DNA from: Myrica gale
Taxonomy: Eukaryota > Streptophyta > Magnoliopsida > Fagales > Myricaceae
Reading direction: 5' to 3'
Assembly: GCA_963930655.1 (NCBI GenBank)
Contig: OZ005602.1
Location: 21,837,840 to 21,901,839, forward strand
Length of the DNA stretch: 64,000 nt
The notes under the pieces were generated by a model. That model searched no databases. It was not told the origin of the DNA and saw nothing but the letters and a program-made list of their open reading frames with translations. This document shows, piece after piece, positions 11,195 to 21,870 of the stretch. Within the stretch, counting starts at the first letter, position 1. Each line of letters begins with the position of its first letter. The translations under genes were made by a program, and so were the position numbers.

Positions 11195-12595
11195 AGGAGA
11201 ATTACACTGTACCCTGCCTCTGAGCCAAGCTTTTTATCATGCTTAAACATTACGCGTGGTACCCAATGCCATATAATGATTCGAGCAATGAGCATCACCT
11301 CTGAGGTTCAGCGGAAGAACAATAATAAATGGAAATGTCTTTTAAAATACTCTTACCACCCGTTTCCAATTTAGTGTGATTTCAGATTATCCAACTGGAC
11401 CATATCCATTGGAAGTCGTACATACATATCATCAATTTATATCCAGAGCGATTTTTATAACCTATTGCTGGATTGACCAACTTTGAATGCTCGAGAATTA
11501 TTGGTGTATTTTCTTGTTAGCCATACGGGAAAAAAACTGTCTAGTGTCGTGATTTTGAGACTGACCTTAATTGTCAAATTAAAACCTTACCCTAGCCTAC
11601 ATTTTTTTTTGTTTAACCATGTTTGAACGTAAACTATTTTTTCACCAACTCTAATACCTTTTCACAAACTTCGACAACTTTTTCACCAAAATTTTTGTTT
11701 GTCCATTCAAACTCTAAGGTTATGTTTGTGTTGTAAAATTTTTGGTATTGGGTTTAGTGAAAAAGTGAAGAGAGGTAATTTTTTATATTTTTTATGGGAG
11801 AGAGATTATATTGTAGTATTTTATTGGGAGTTAGTGAAATTTTTTGTGAAATATTTGGTGCAAACACAGCCAACTTTTTAAGAAAAATCAATTTTTACAA
11901 ACAAACATCAAAAGCTCAATTTTTTTTTACACAAATTCTAACACATTTTCACACCAACTTTAATACTTTTTAATTCAAAAAGAAAACATCAAATCTCCCC
12001 TTCTTACTTTTTAACAAACTTTAATAAAAATAATTTTACAATCAAACACTCTTAAAAATTTCACCAACTTTTTACAAAACCACATAAAAATTCAAACTTC
12101 CAAAATTTTTGCTTCACAGACATTGCTAAAGAGTGCGTTCCTGAAGCCTTTTCCTTTGGCAACTTCCAAATTTCAGAGAAGACAGAAACTAATACAACTC
12201 GGCGATACAGTGATGCACCGTTCAAAATTTTCTATTCTCATCCTCAGAGAGCATTCTCGAGTACATCAACACTACATACCAGATGCTATCCCAAAGCAAA
12301 GTACAAACAGTCCACAATACCAAAATTATACAACAGGAATTACACAGACTGCAAGATGAGCACCAAAAAATGTTGTTAGCCACTATGCGGCAGAATCATT
12401 TATCACGCCCAAGAAATCATCTTTTATGGTACCAATGCAGAACTGCAAGAAGGGGAAATATATCAGGCAAGAAACATTGGTACTTCACCGGAAATGTCAG
12501 AAACCCTGTCCCATCACGAATCAACCCTTTCCCAATGTTCTCTATACCGGTGATTGCCACAACAAACCCATGTCGACCACTGTCTAAGACTCAGG
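11195..12595. other. AT-rich intergenic region with MITE-like sequence
   Basis: No credible gene. The left 150 bp is the likely promoter and 5' UTR of the PPR gene. From about 11580 to 12110 the sequence is a low-complexity series of phrases such as TTTTCACCAACTTT, with a MITE relative embedded at 11719-11872. Confidence 0.5.
11719..11872 (+). repeat. MITE copy (degenerate)
   Basis: Shares its order of phrases (GTTTGTGTTGTAAAATTTT, TTGGGTTTAGTGAAAAAGTG, AGAGAGATTATATTGTA) with the copy at 12596-12793 and, reversed, with 59778-59967. The right end (GGTGCAAACACAGCC) is divergent. Confidence 0.6.
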
Positions 12596-12793
12596 TAGTG
12601 TTTGTGTTGTAAAATTTTAGTGTTGTTAAAATTTTAGGTATTGGGTTTAGTGAAAAAGTGAAAAAATAGGTAATTTTTTATATTTTTTTGTAGTAAATAG
12701 TAATGATTTGATGGGAAAAGAGAGATTATATTGTAATATTTAATTGTGTTAAAATTTTAGAGGAGGTAAAATTTTGGTACACAAACGCACCCC
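12596..12793 (+). repeat. MITE, about 195 bp
   Basis: Imperfect terminal inverted repeats: left GTGTTTGTGTTGTAAAATTT and right, reverse-complemented, GTGCGTTTGTGTACCAAAAT. The element is AT-rich and non-coding. A near-identical relative lies inverted at 59778-59967. I cannot define the target duplication with certainty. Confidence 0.7.
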
Positions 12794-12959
12794 AATAGTG
12801 TGTACTCCATCCCTTTGTTCAGGAACAGTGAAGAGAATGTACCGCCCATGTGGTTTTTCTGTTTGGAGAAATCAGAAGCTGCTTTTTTTACACTACTGTT
12901 AAAGTAAATCGTTTGCTTAAAATTAAGGGTTAATGACCAAAATAGTCCCTGATTTTTAT

Positions 12960-13165
12960 GCCCTTTATCGATTTGGTCATTGAGTTTTCAATTTGGTCAC
13001 ATAAGTCCTTAGGTTATCCTCATTTATCAATTTGGTCCTTGGGTTTCCAATTTGGTCACATAAGTCCTTAGGTTATCCACATTTATCAATTTGGTCCCTG
13101 GGTTTCCAATTTGGTCACATAAGTCCTTAGGTTATCCTCATCTATCGATTTGGTCATTCCATTCA
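12960..13165 (+). repeat. 59-bp tandem array, about 3.4 units
   Basis: The phrase ATAAGTCCTTAGGTTATCC starts at 13001, 13060 and 13119, giving an exact 59-bp period. Each unit also holds TTTGGTC twice. Units differ by only a few bases. There is no spacer diversity and it is not a CRISPR. Confidence 0.85.
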
Positions 13166-13194
13166 ATTCCAGAAATATCTGGCTCTGATACCAT

Positions 13195-13330
13195 GTCAAG
13201 TTTCATCCCAATACCAATTGGCAATGGGAAGAGGTGGCCCAACAGGTATATAAAGCACAAGATTAAATGGTCCCTAATCAATGTGGGACTTTAACATTTT
13301 TGGTCTCCATCTTCCCAAGTTTTCTAAAGA
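13195..13330 (-). mobile_element. Possible LTR fragment next to a primer-binding-site motif
   Basis: On the minus strand, TGGTATCAGAGCC (13194-13182 region) resembles the Met-tRNA primer site and lies immediately inside a stretch ending in ACTTGACA. That stretch also contains AATGTGGGAC and TATATAAA, often seen in plant LTRs. No internal ORF or second LTR is visible, so this is a tentative solo fragment. Confidence 0.35.
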
Positions 13331-13601
13331 AACACATACGAAAAATTGAAGTGGGTCTTCAAGAATTGAGAGGATCTAACCTGCACGTGCCCTCAACATC
13401 TTTCATAAGCTTGGAGACGATGTTCTCGCGGAGGTTACGGCCGAAGTGGCGTGGGTGGAGCTGCATGTTCCGCTCCAGTACTATGTGGAAGAACATCTTT
13501 TCTCGTATCTCGTATCTCGTATCTCTCACCAGGATAGTGAGGCCCTTTTTTATATGTATGAATTTCTTGATTTAACACGGTCAAGGCTAGGGCTGTTCAA
13601 C

Positions 13602-13647
13602 CCCGGTGTAGGTGCCGGTTTTGGCCAAAACCGGCACCTACACCGGG
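13602..13647. repeat. Perfect 46-bp palindrome near the hAT left end
   Basis: The sequence from 13602 to 13647 equals its own reverse complement, centred between 13624 and 13625 (core TTGGCCAA). It begins only 2 bp inside the 12-bp terminal repeat. Subterminal hairpins are common transposase-binding or structural features in hAT elements (inference). Confidence 0.9.
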
Positions 13648-14084
13648 TAGGCCGGTTTTCAAATATAAGCCACCTACACCTACATCGTTAAGGGCAAAAA
13701 CCGGCCCTTAACGGTGGCGGTTTTAGCGGTGGCGGTGGCGGTTATCCTACGTTCATATTAGACCATGAATTATTTATCATCCCAAAGAATGCATCCAAAG
13801 ACGTGTACCTAGCTTCATAGAGATTTCCACAAAATAAAAATGCCAACACTACAGAGCTACTATCCATTGCAGTTGCGGATTGTTACTGCACTACTCTACA
13901 GCAAGGGCTCCAACAATTCCAAGTTCCTTGTTTTCCTTGTTAGGACTCTAATCTAGTCCAACAGATGGGGAAAGAAGAAATAAAATGAGAATTCAGATTT
14001 TAAGAAAAAAATTACCTCTGATCACGTATGTTTGAATAACATGGCGATTCAATTCCAACTTTCCTATCAACAAAAGTGGCTTAC

Positions 14085-14680
14085 CTCGAATCAACAGCCA
14101 GCATTCTTCCAAGCTGCCACCTTGAGTTTCCAGGGTCGGAAAGTTGAACATGTGCCAGTGGAAAAAACCTATGTCAACAACCAAAATAAAGTAACATCGC
14201 TTAGTGACAAGTTACATAGCCTGAAAAATCAAACATTGAAGTTACAAAGCCCTTCCTTTCTCCCACTAGAATAGAATGAACTCAGCAGAAAATGTAAAAA
14301 CTTGTGCATTTCATAGCAAAATGTCAGAAATGAGAGCTTCCCCGAATCAGAAATTACAACCAAAATGTCTTTACCCAGCATCTGCAAAACAAAAGGGCAA
14401 AAATAGGTATTCTGACCCTGAATTAATATTATTAACCACGTAAATCTACAATCAATAAATATATTTACTTCTATCTTGATAAAATGGGAAAGAATAAATG
14501 TCCTACAACAGATGTATTTTGAACCAAAGGAATAAACAAACAGACCTGTGGGTTTCGTACATGGAACTTCTCATTCCAAGGTAGGATGGCAATATCCTTA
14601 ATTGTGCCAAATACAGGCTGCTCGCATACGAATTGTACAATTCCATCTTCCCCAGTTATTACCAACTCGATTGATGTCTC
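14085..14680 (-). pseudogene. Captured three-exon fragment of a CPSF-A-subunit-like gene
   Basis: Exons on the minus strand: 14680-14546 (motifs ETSIELVITGEDGIVQ and PWNEKFHVRNPQ), 14381-14302 (LGKDILVVISDSGKLSFLTF) and 14168-14085 (FFPLAHVQLSDPGNSRWQLG, then RMLAVDSR). Phases are compatible (the 14302/14168 junction rebuilds a Lys codon) and each edge has an AG acceptor or GT donor. These are consecutive exons of the plant CPSF-A/DDB1-superfamily protein related to At3g11960 (from memory), a beta-propeller protein of the splicing/3'-processing superfamily. Only about 100 residues of a protein over 1000 long are present, without start or stop, so it is a captured fragment in the hAT element rather than a gene. 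Confidence 0.75.
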
Positions 14681-15333
14681 CTGAAAAATCGCCATCAACA
14701 AATCAGACATGGATTAAGATAGCAACCATAAATAAAGGGGTTCACCACCAGCTTCCTTCTCATAAGAAACAGAGAAAAAAATACAGCTTTGAAAATGTAA
14801 GATTCTTGAAGTGGGGATTCCATTGATATGCCTCGCCTGATAGCAGAAGGTAGATACCTACTAATTTTATCAAAATGGGATAGTATTAGACAGAAGAAAC
14901 TAGCACGACCAGGATAAATCCTTTAATTTCACAAAACAAGCTAGATTATAGCTCGAGTTAGAGTTCTGTTGAAAATATAGGTGCCTATACCCAGAATATG
15001 GAGTGAAAAAAGTATGACAAGTAGCACAGTCAACTACTTGAAGCAAGGCATCAAATAATCTTATTTACAAGTTGCAGTTTACAGATGATAGAAAGATAAG
15101 AAATTGACTACCACATACAGCAAATACAGCATATAAGAAATTAAACAACCTCATAGCCTAATAATCAAACAGGTGGTCGGCAACATGTAAGTTAAGTTAA
15201 TGTTCTTGAATTTCCACAAGACACAACTAAGTAATTTACAGCAACAACAACCAGCAAATCATGAACCTGTGCACGTAGTACATTTTATTTGAACCGAAAT
15301 AAAGAGCTTATATGGGAGCAGCCAAATACTTAC

Positions 15334-15440
15334 AGAGATACTTGATTCATTGGATCTTCTGACATTTGTTGAAGCTGCTCATATTTGTGTTCAAGAATCA
15401 AAGCTACTTCACAATTCATTAGACACTTGGCCTTCAGAAA
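15334..15440 (-). pseudogene. Captured exon of RNA polymerase II subunit RPB4-like gene
   Basis: One open stretch of 35 codons reads FLKAKCLMNCEVALILEHKY and continues EQLQQMSEDPMNQVS, ending at a strong donor (GTAAGT at 15333-15328). This matches the plant NRPB4/RPB4 segment (RNA polymerase II stalk subunit that pairs with RPB7), as I recall it. A stop lies directly upstream in the same frame and no acceptor is visible, so the left boundary is probably the capture breakpoint. It lies within the hAT element and cannot encode a functional subunit. Confidence 0.68.
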
Positions 15441-15609
15441 TTAATTGCACTAGAAGTGTTCAATGAAAGCAAGGTACTATTTGATATACAACATTACTTT
15501 TGATGAGGTATATGAATGCCTCGTTACTGTGAATGAGAAAGGAAGTGTAAATGGGTAATAAAAGACTAGCTGAACCAAGTGATAAAAGACTAGTCGAACC
15601 ACTTGCTGC

Positions 15610-15705
15610 TGCCTGCTGCTGTGTGCGATATCTTCCTTGCATTCTATCAAACACTCTGCGTGCATCTCTCATACTCGAGTCCCGCATACACCCATAATTA
15701 CGCAT
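15610..15705 (-). pseudogene. Possible captured PPR-protein scrap
   Basis: A short minus-strand stretch reads SSMRDARRVFDRMQGR, matching the C-terminal helix of many pentatricopeptide motifs (DARRVFDRM). Only about 30 codons are convincing, with no neighbouring repeats. The parent gene cannot be named; it does not look like the CRR2-type gene at 9221-11194, whose closest phrase is NARKVFDRTRNR. Confidence 0.4.
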
Positions 15706-15799
15706 GCCCCATCACTGCAATTACACATACATCACTGCAATTCCAGCTTTGAAGAGATTCCTCACAACAAGAATAAAAGATAAAGAGGGTAACAACTTT

Positions 15800-16006
15800 C
15801 TAAAGCTTCAGATTACAATTGTGGACTTCGACGGCCAGAGGCGGCGAACCAAGACTAAGTCCAGAGATCTTAATCCTGAATGGGACGAGAAGCTCGAGTT
15901 TGTCGTTCACGACAAGGACTCCATGCCCTTGGAGATGTTGGAGATCAATCTGTACAACGACAAGAAGATCGGCAAGAGAAGCACTTTCCTTGGTAAAGTA
16001 AAGATC
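15800..16006 (+). pseudogene. Captured C2-domain fragment (MCTP/QUIRKY-like)
   Basis: An open stretch contains VDFDGQRRRTKTKSRDLNPE, then WDEKLEFVVHDKDSM, LEINLYNDKKIG and STFLGKVKI. This is about two thirds of a C2 domain of the type found in plant multiple C2-domain and transmembrane proteins (MCTP family; membrane contact and plasmodesmata). It is markedly more GC-rich than its surroundings and intronless, as MCTP genes usually are. It runs directly into the GC-rich right end of the hAT element and has no native start, stop or transmembrane region, so it is a captured fragment. Confidence 0.72.
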
Positions 16007-16168
16007 ATACAGATATGCAAAAAAAAAAGAGGGTGGGAAACCCGGTTCCCGGTCCCCGGGTTCCCGGTGCCGGGGAACCCGGGAATCGGGAATACCACCG
16101 GGTTTCCCCCAAATGCTTGCACCGGCACCGGTGCCACCGGAATTTTCCGGTGGCACTGAACAGCCCTA

Positions 16169-18184
16169 CTCAAGGCCAAGGGTTCCATGGCTGGGCTTCC
16201 GAGCCCCGGCTCAAATCATAGCCCGTCTACGTACCCAGAATGCTCGAAACTCGAATAGCACAAAAATAGAAAGAAATATGCAGAAGAAGAGTAAATAGAA
16301 ACTGCAACATATGAATTTTGATATTTTATGGTTATGTAATAAATAATAAGGATAAATATACTTTGTATTTCAATTTTTATTTTTGTATCTATTAATTATT
16401 GATTCGACATATTTTGTACTTCAGTTAAATTTCTTGATCAATTTAAAAGAAAATTAATTTTTTGACTTGTGAAATGTCAATTTTATTCTTGTAGTTTTTT
16501 TTACACTGACCATTTTTATGATAGTAAAATTATAATTTTAATACCAAGAAATTAATGATAGAAAATTTTAATAGAAGGTGCAACGTGTTTGAAATTAATA
16601 GTGAGTGAATGTAATATAACAAAAATAATAGTTGGAAGTATAAAATATCAAGATCATCATAATTGAAGGGTGCAAAATATATTTATTCTTAAATAATATA
16701 ATTTATTTTTTATTTTTGTTATTCCTTTAAAGGAGAATACCTATTTCCACAACAAATGTATCTCAAATCATAAGACCACAAGTTTTTAAGCTATTTCTTT
16801 TGTCGCAAAATTACTATAAATTAGTAAGAAAAAATTACAATTTCCTCTTTAAACTATCACTCGTTTCTCAAATGCTCCATAAAATTTTAACTCATTGCAA
16901 CTCTCCCCCAAGGTCCAAACTATGCTTTTCGTTGTGATTTCATCTTCAATAATGTGGAACCGTTATACTATATTCTCAAATATTTTCTTTTTTTTTTACA
17001 AAAAAAAATCAACTAACTATGTATTATTTTTTCCACTACATATCGCGAAAAACACTATAGAAGGCTTAGAAGGAAGAGTTCAAATGAGAGTAAATTTATC
17101 TTTTCATATAAGGAGAAAGTTACTGGAAATTTGAGATAAAAACTATTCGACATAACGGCTCCAACTGGTTGCGATATGAAATCGCAACGAGAAATATAAT
17201 TTGAAGGGTGAGTTATAATGAGTTCAATTTTATAGGAGTATTTGAGAATCAAGTATTAGTCTAAGAAAGCCAAATAATCATAACAACAATCTTAAAAGGT
17301 CGAAGATGGGAGGGCGAGGGGGATTTTAAAGTTTGAAAACGATGGAGCAAATCTAATAACAATAAAGAAAGCTAAATGGATATATGCCTCTGTTCCTTGG
17401 AATTCCTATGTATTTTTAAACCACCTCTAAAAAGGATAGTATTCTATCCATTTTCAGACAGAAAATGACTTCAGTGGGCTTGCCTCTCCGTGCCTATTCT
17501 GCATATCGAGATGCAATAGTGTCAAATGTCCAGTCCACCCATCAGCCAGGGCCCAAGCTTACCCTAATATGGTCTCAGTTTATTTGGCTCACAGAGAGAT
17601 TTTAAAGTTAAAACACGGGCAGCTCGGGGTGGCATCATATAGCGGTGGCTTAGACGAAGGAGTGGGCAGTTTGGGAAGGAGGCTAAGAGTGAGGCAGCGG
17701 AGAGACCTATTTTGGGCTCTAAATGGAGTTGGAATTTCTTGCCACGGTCTAGGCCCGACAGTACAATATGTATCCTATAGTGGGCACTCGGACAGGCAAA
17801 AGTGGAATAGCATTAGCTTCCAAACGAACTATCATATACATTGCCAGCTACTGCAAATATATTCTAAACCAGCCGAGATTTTACAGTCTAATCGACCTGA
17901 AATTTTCTGGCCCTGTCAGTGACAATTAGCAAGAGAGTGCTTATGGAAGGTCTCCACATATCTGTTTGAGAAACTGATGAACATCGCCTCTTGAAAGATC
18001 ATAACCGTGTCAAAAAAGAGGGAAAAAATAAAAAAGAAAGCAAAAGCAATCCATAAGAAACAAACTTCTAGATCAGAAGCCAAGCAAGCAAGGCATCTTT
18101 TTCACTGCATGAGCGAAATGTGAGTGGCATGTGTAATGCGCCCGCAACATTTCCAATGTCTCGCAGAAACCCAAAAATATTCAT
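16169..18184. other. Intergenic AT-rich DNA
   Basis: No supported gene. A 117-codon ORF at 17569-17922 has no recognisable domain and ordinary intergenic composition. A foldback element is embedded at about 16348-16690. The right end is probably downstream sequence of the phosphatase gene. Confidence 0.45.
16348..16690. repeat. Imperfect foldback (MITE-like) element
   Basis: The left end AAGGATAAATATACTTTGTA and the right end, reverse-complemented as AAGAATAAATATATTTTGCA, are similar, and AT-rich non-coding sequence lies between them. The pairing is imperfect and the target duplication is unclear. Confidence 0.5.
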
Positions 18185-18674
18185 TTACTGAAAATGTGGC
18201 AGATCAAGCAATATCCCAATGGTATCCATACTACACGTGCAGTCATTTACAAAATCCAATTGTACTTGTGCCATAATTTTCTGGCTTTTCCACGGCCCTA
18301 AAGGCAATTGGTTCCAAAATGAGAAGTCATTAAGCTCCTTCTGTGGCCAATGATTCCACTGTATAACTCCCAACACGAAGGAAGTGATACTAAATTCCAA
18401 CTGAAGTTTGAAGGAGCTCCAAACCCAGCTTTTTCATCTTCAAAGTGCCTTGTCCCGTATCGTGCGGGAGAGCCATTCTGCAAGGAAGGTGTCAACATCA
18501 GCAAACTGACCACCATATAAAGGATGACAACCACGGAATGATCACAGTATGTAAAACATAGTTGAAAACATAGACATTTAGAAACAACCAAGGATGCAAG
18601 ACAACAGTGTCAGCAAGAAACTTACATTAGCAAGTCTAAGGAGCAAATCAGTCTGCAGTCCTCATTGGATTTGT

Positions 18675-21600
18675 TCAAATGAACTTACGCTTTTTATCTG
18701 CTGGCTTAAGAATTTGAAAAGAACACATTAAGCTTTCATCAACACTCATCATTGCGCCAGCATTATCAAAATCACCACAATAGTTGGGAGCAGAGAATAT
18801 TGTAACAAGCTGCCTATCGGCAAAGAATTCATAGCCATCCTCGACAACCTGGAACACGATGCATCCCTCATAAGCCGCTTGAGTTATGAGAGAAAAAAAT
18901 AGAGGCAAAGAATGGAATGCTACTAACCTGATGGGCACGACAAACAAGGTCCATATCATTCTTCACTAAGAATTCTGACACACTATCTTGACCAAAGGTG
19001 TAAGAGACTCCACGGTCATTCATTGCCCAACCTTTGACATCTCTGCCAGGATCCGACCAAAGTAAGTCACAAAGCAAACCGGTGTCCGGAACGTCAGCTG
19101 GACGAGGTAAGTTCCTGATTTGATCTAAATTGGTTAAATCTGGGGAAAGGCCACCATGCATGCACAATATCTTGTCATCTATGAGCGCAGCCACAGGGAG
19201 ACAATTAAAACAATCAGTAAAAAGTTTCCAAATCCTCACGTTGAACCGGCGTTTACATTCATCATAGAATCCATAGATCCTATTAATGGAAGCACATTCA
19301 TGGTTCCCTCTCAAAAGAAAGAAGTTCTCAGGGTATTTGATTTTATAGGCAAGCAAAAGGCATATTGTTTCCAAACTCTGCTTGCCACGGTCTACATAGT
19401 CCCCTAGGAATAAATAATTGGTACTGGGAGGAAAACCCCCATACTCAAAAAGCCTCAAAAGATCAGAATATTGTCCATGAATGTCACCTGGTAAGAAAAA
19501 CATATAAATGAAAAACATTAGGATCGATTTTTTCCAGTACAAATCTTAGTATTCATCCAACTCAAGGGTGACAAACACAATACAAGCAAGTGAAAAATCC
19601 AAACCCCTGTCACATATACAACGAAAGCTACAATTCTGATCAAGAAGTCCTTAAGCCCTACTTATATGCAATATATAATTTAAATTAGGCATCACAACAA
19701 ACAATCTTTCACATTTAAGTGCTAAATATAATCTATCTATACGGAATAATACATCTGCCAAATGTAAGTACTCAACTGGACACCGATAATATGCATTTCA
19801 TCAGAAGACTACTTGAAGAAAAACAAGGCAGCATATCTGATTAGGTAATTCCATCTCCAATTAAGGCTAGTTAGTCAAAAACAAAAGGCATGAAGGTTAT
19901 GTCAGGATTCTCATATTACCAGGAACTTCGACCTACTAATGAATCCCACTTACAGATTGTTGTCAAAAAGCTTATAATTGGCAAACACAATCCCGCATTA
20001 GAGAAAAGGAGGAAACTTAGAATGAAACCTATTGAGCTTTTTATAATTTGAATCCCTGGTCTTAAAAGAAACTAACTTTTGCTTCCGCATGAAAGCAAAT
20101 ATTTTACTTTCTCTTGAACTTTGGAAAGTTTAAATCCTCGGTCTTAAAAGAAACTTTGTCTTCTACATGGAAGCAAAATATTTTACTTTCTGGTTTCAGA
20201 GAAATCATTTTCGGTGATGAACCAAATGGTACCTGTTTTTCTCTAGAACATTGTTTCTTTTGGAAGGGGAAAGTAGCTCTTCAAGTGCTACTCAAATGTT
20301 AACTTAATATGCTGGATTCAAAATCCACACCATTATTTCAAACGAGCTGTCATTTGTTATTGATAATCACTTCCATGATATAAGTTTAACAGATCACTAT
20401 TCCAAAGAATCCTCATGACAACCCTTCCTACGCCTCCAAACAAGAAAAACCGTCCTTTATTCCTCTAATTTTTTTTAAAGTAAAAACGGCAAGCTAACCA
20501 TTGGAGCCATGAGCTCATTTGCAATATTCCTCTAATTATGTGGTGCTGTAAGTTTTCTATACAACTCCATCCAACACCCTTCTCTCCCTCTATCCAGTTC
20601 CCTTTCTAACAAATTTCGTCTCAAGTCCTTTACATTTGAGGCTAGAAATAAATAGGCTAAGAATTTGAACATTCTACACTTCCATGCAGCATCTACCCTA
20701 CTTCTGAAGGAGCCACAAAACTATCAGAGCATAAATATAAAACAAATATGAGTTATGCACCCATCGATCACTACATTCATGAAAATTATAAGGGAAGATT
20801 GAAGCTGAAAGAAAACCAAACAAGCTTTGCATGCTCCCTATAGCATGATCATGTAGGACATCCAGACTTCTTCTTAAACTGATAAGAGTGCTCCGTCAAA
20901 ATGTTTCTATCAAACCCCAGAGAGAGTGCACGTTTGAAAAAAAAAAAATCATCCAGCCAAGACAGTCACAAACCATTTATGTCTTAGAAGCCAAAGTTTA
21001 AATTAAACCTAAAGCCCCATGTCCTAAATGCTCTAAAGCCACTGAAAAGAGCCACAAATGGAAGACTCTTTGAAGTTATGCGAACAAAGGAAAATGACGC
21101 AGAGAGAGCGAGAAAGAAAGAGAAAACAATCTGGAAGAAGGCTTTCTATATTCGAGTGAATGTGATAGCTTAATGGTATACACAAGATCTACTGTTGGAA
21201 GCCCTTTCGACCTAAGCCAGGTTCTTCAATAGGTTGAGTGACCATCTAGGAGGGAGAGTAGACTAGAGAGAGGTTATGTAATAGAGGTGATAGTGAGCCC
21301 CGAAGAGTGCTTTTCTATGCCATGGAGTGAGGAATATCCACATTCTCATTTAAGATATATACACAGAACCAGAGAGCTTGTAAACAGAAAACTGTTACAC
21401 AACTGTCTTCCCAAACTAACCAACTATGCTGATGTGTAATCTGAGCTGGAGCAAATGAGCAGAGCAGATGATGAACTACCTCCACAGACTCAAGCACCCA
21501 CATTCGTAGAAATTCAATAAAACCCATTTTTGCTCCCTCTGAACCCCATCCAATCAGAACCCACATCATCGCAACCCAAGAAATCGAACCCCCACAGAAC

Positions 21601-21870
21601 TCAATCACCAAAGACAAAACAAAAGTAACATTTGTTATTCAAAAAGCTCAAGGATTGAAGCAAAAAGCTAAAATTGACCAAAGAGAACGCACCGCAGATC
21701 TTGATGGGGGCTTGGAGTTCCAGAAGATTGGGTTGCTGAAGGAAGATTTCCCTGGAAAAAGCGCAAAGCTGGCGGATCTCGTTCTCCATGAGCTGGACCT
21801 GCTTCCGTGCTCGAACCTGCCTATACTCCAATAGCCTATGGATAATGTCATCCAGCACTCCAGGATCCAT
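18675..21870 (-). CDS. TOPP: Serine/threonine protein phosphatase PP1 catalytic subunit (TOPP2/TOPP5-like)
   Basis: Three exons on the minus strand: 21870-21693, 19487-18928 and 18848-18675 (912 nt, 303 residues). Junctions are GT-AG and in phase. The protein carries the PPP metallophosphatase signatures GDIHG (60-64), GDYVDRG (88-94), RGNHE (119-123), MHGGLSPDL and CRAHQV, so the two-metal site looks complete. It dephosphorylates phospho-Ser/Thr on proteins together with regulatory subunits. The N-terminus ([16 protein letters not shown]) and the short tail ending [10 protein letters not shown] match the plant TOPP type (304-320 residues is usual). Intron 1 is about 2.2 kb. The last codons overlap a strong donor-like GTAAGT (see findings), so an alternative 3' exon near 18480-18420 is possible. 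Synteny favours TOPP2/TOPP5. Confidence 0.95.

Larger units (their letters stand above)
13588..16168. mobile_element. hAT transposon carrying fragments of several host genes (Pack-hAT-like)
   Basis: The element starts TAGGGCTGTTCA (13588-13599) and ends TGAACAGCCCTA (16157-16168), a perfect 12-bp terminal inverted repeat. It is flanked by an 8-bp duplication with one mismatch (GTCAAGGC at 13580-13587, CTCAAGGC at 16169-16176), as expected for hAT transposases. Subterminal regions are GC-rich and palindromic. Inside are, in order, three consecutive exons of a CPSF-A-like gene (minus, introns kept), one exon of an RNA polymerase II RPB4-like gene (minus), a PPR-like scrap (minus), and a C2-domain piece (plus). 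No transposase is recognisable. Because introns are kept, capture was at DNA level. The element at 22896-25781 has nearly the same ends plus transposase sequence and represents the family that could have mobilised it. Confidence 0.88.

Noticed and set aside
12960..13165. Regular repeats as a CRISPR-like array
   Set aside because: Units are contiguous and nearly identical with no variable spacers, and the genome is a plant.
17569..17922. 117-codon ORF as a gene
   Set aside because: No domain, no conserved motif, no splice context; composition like the surrounding intergenic DNA.
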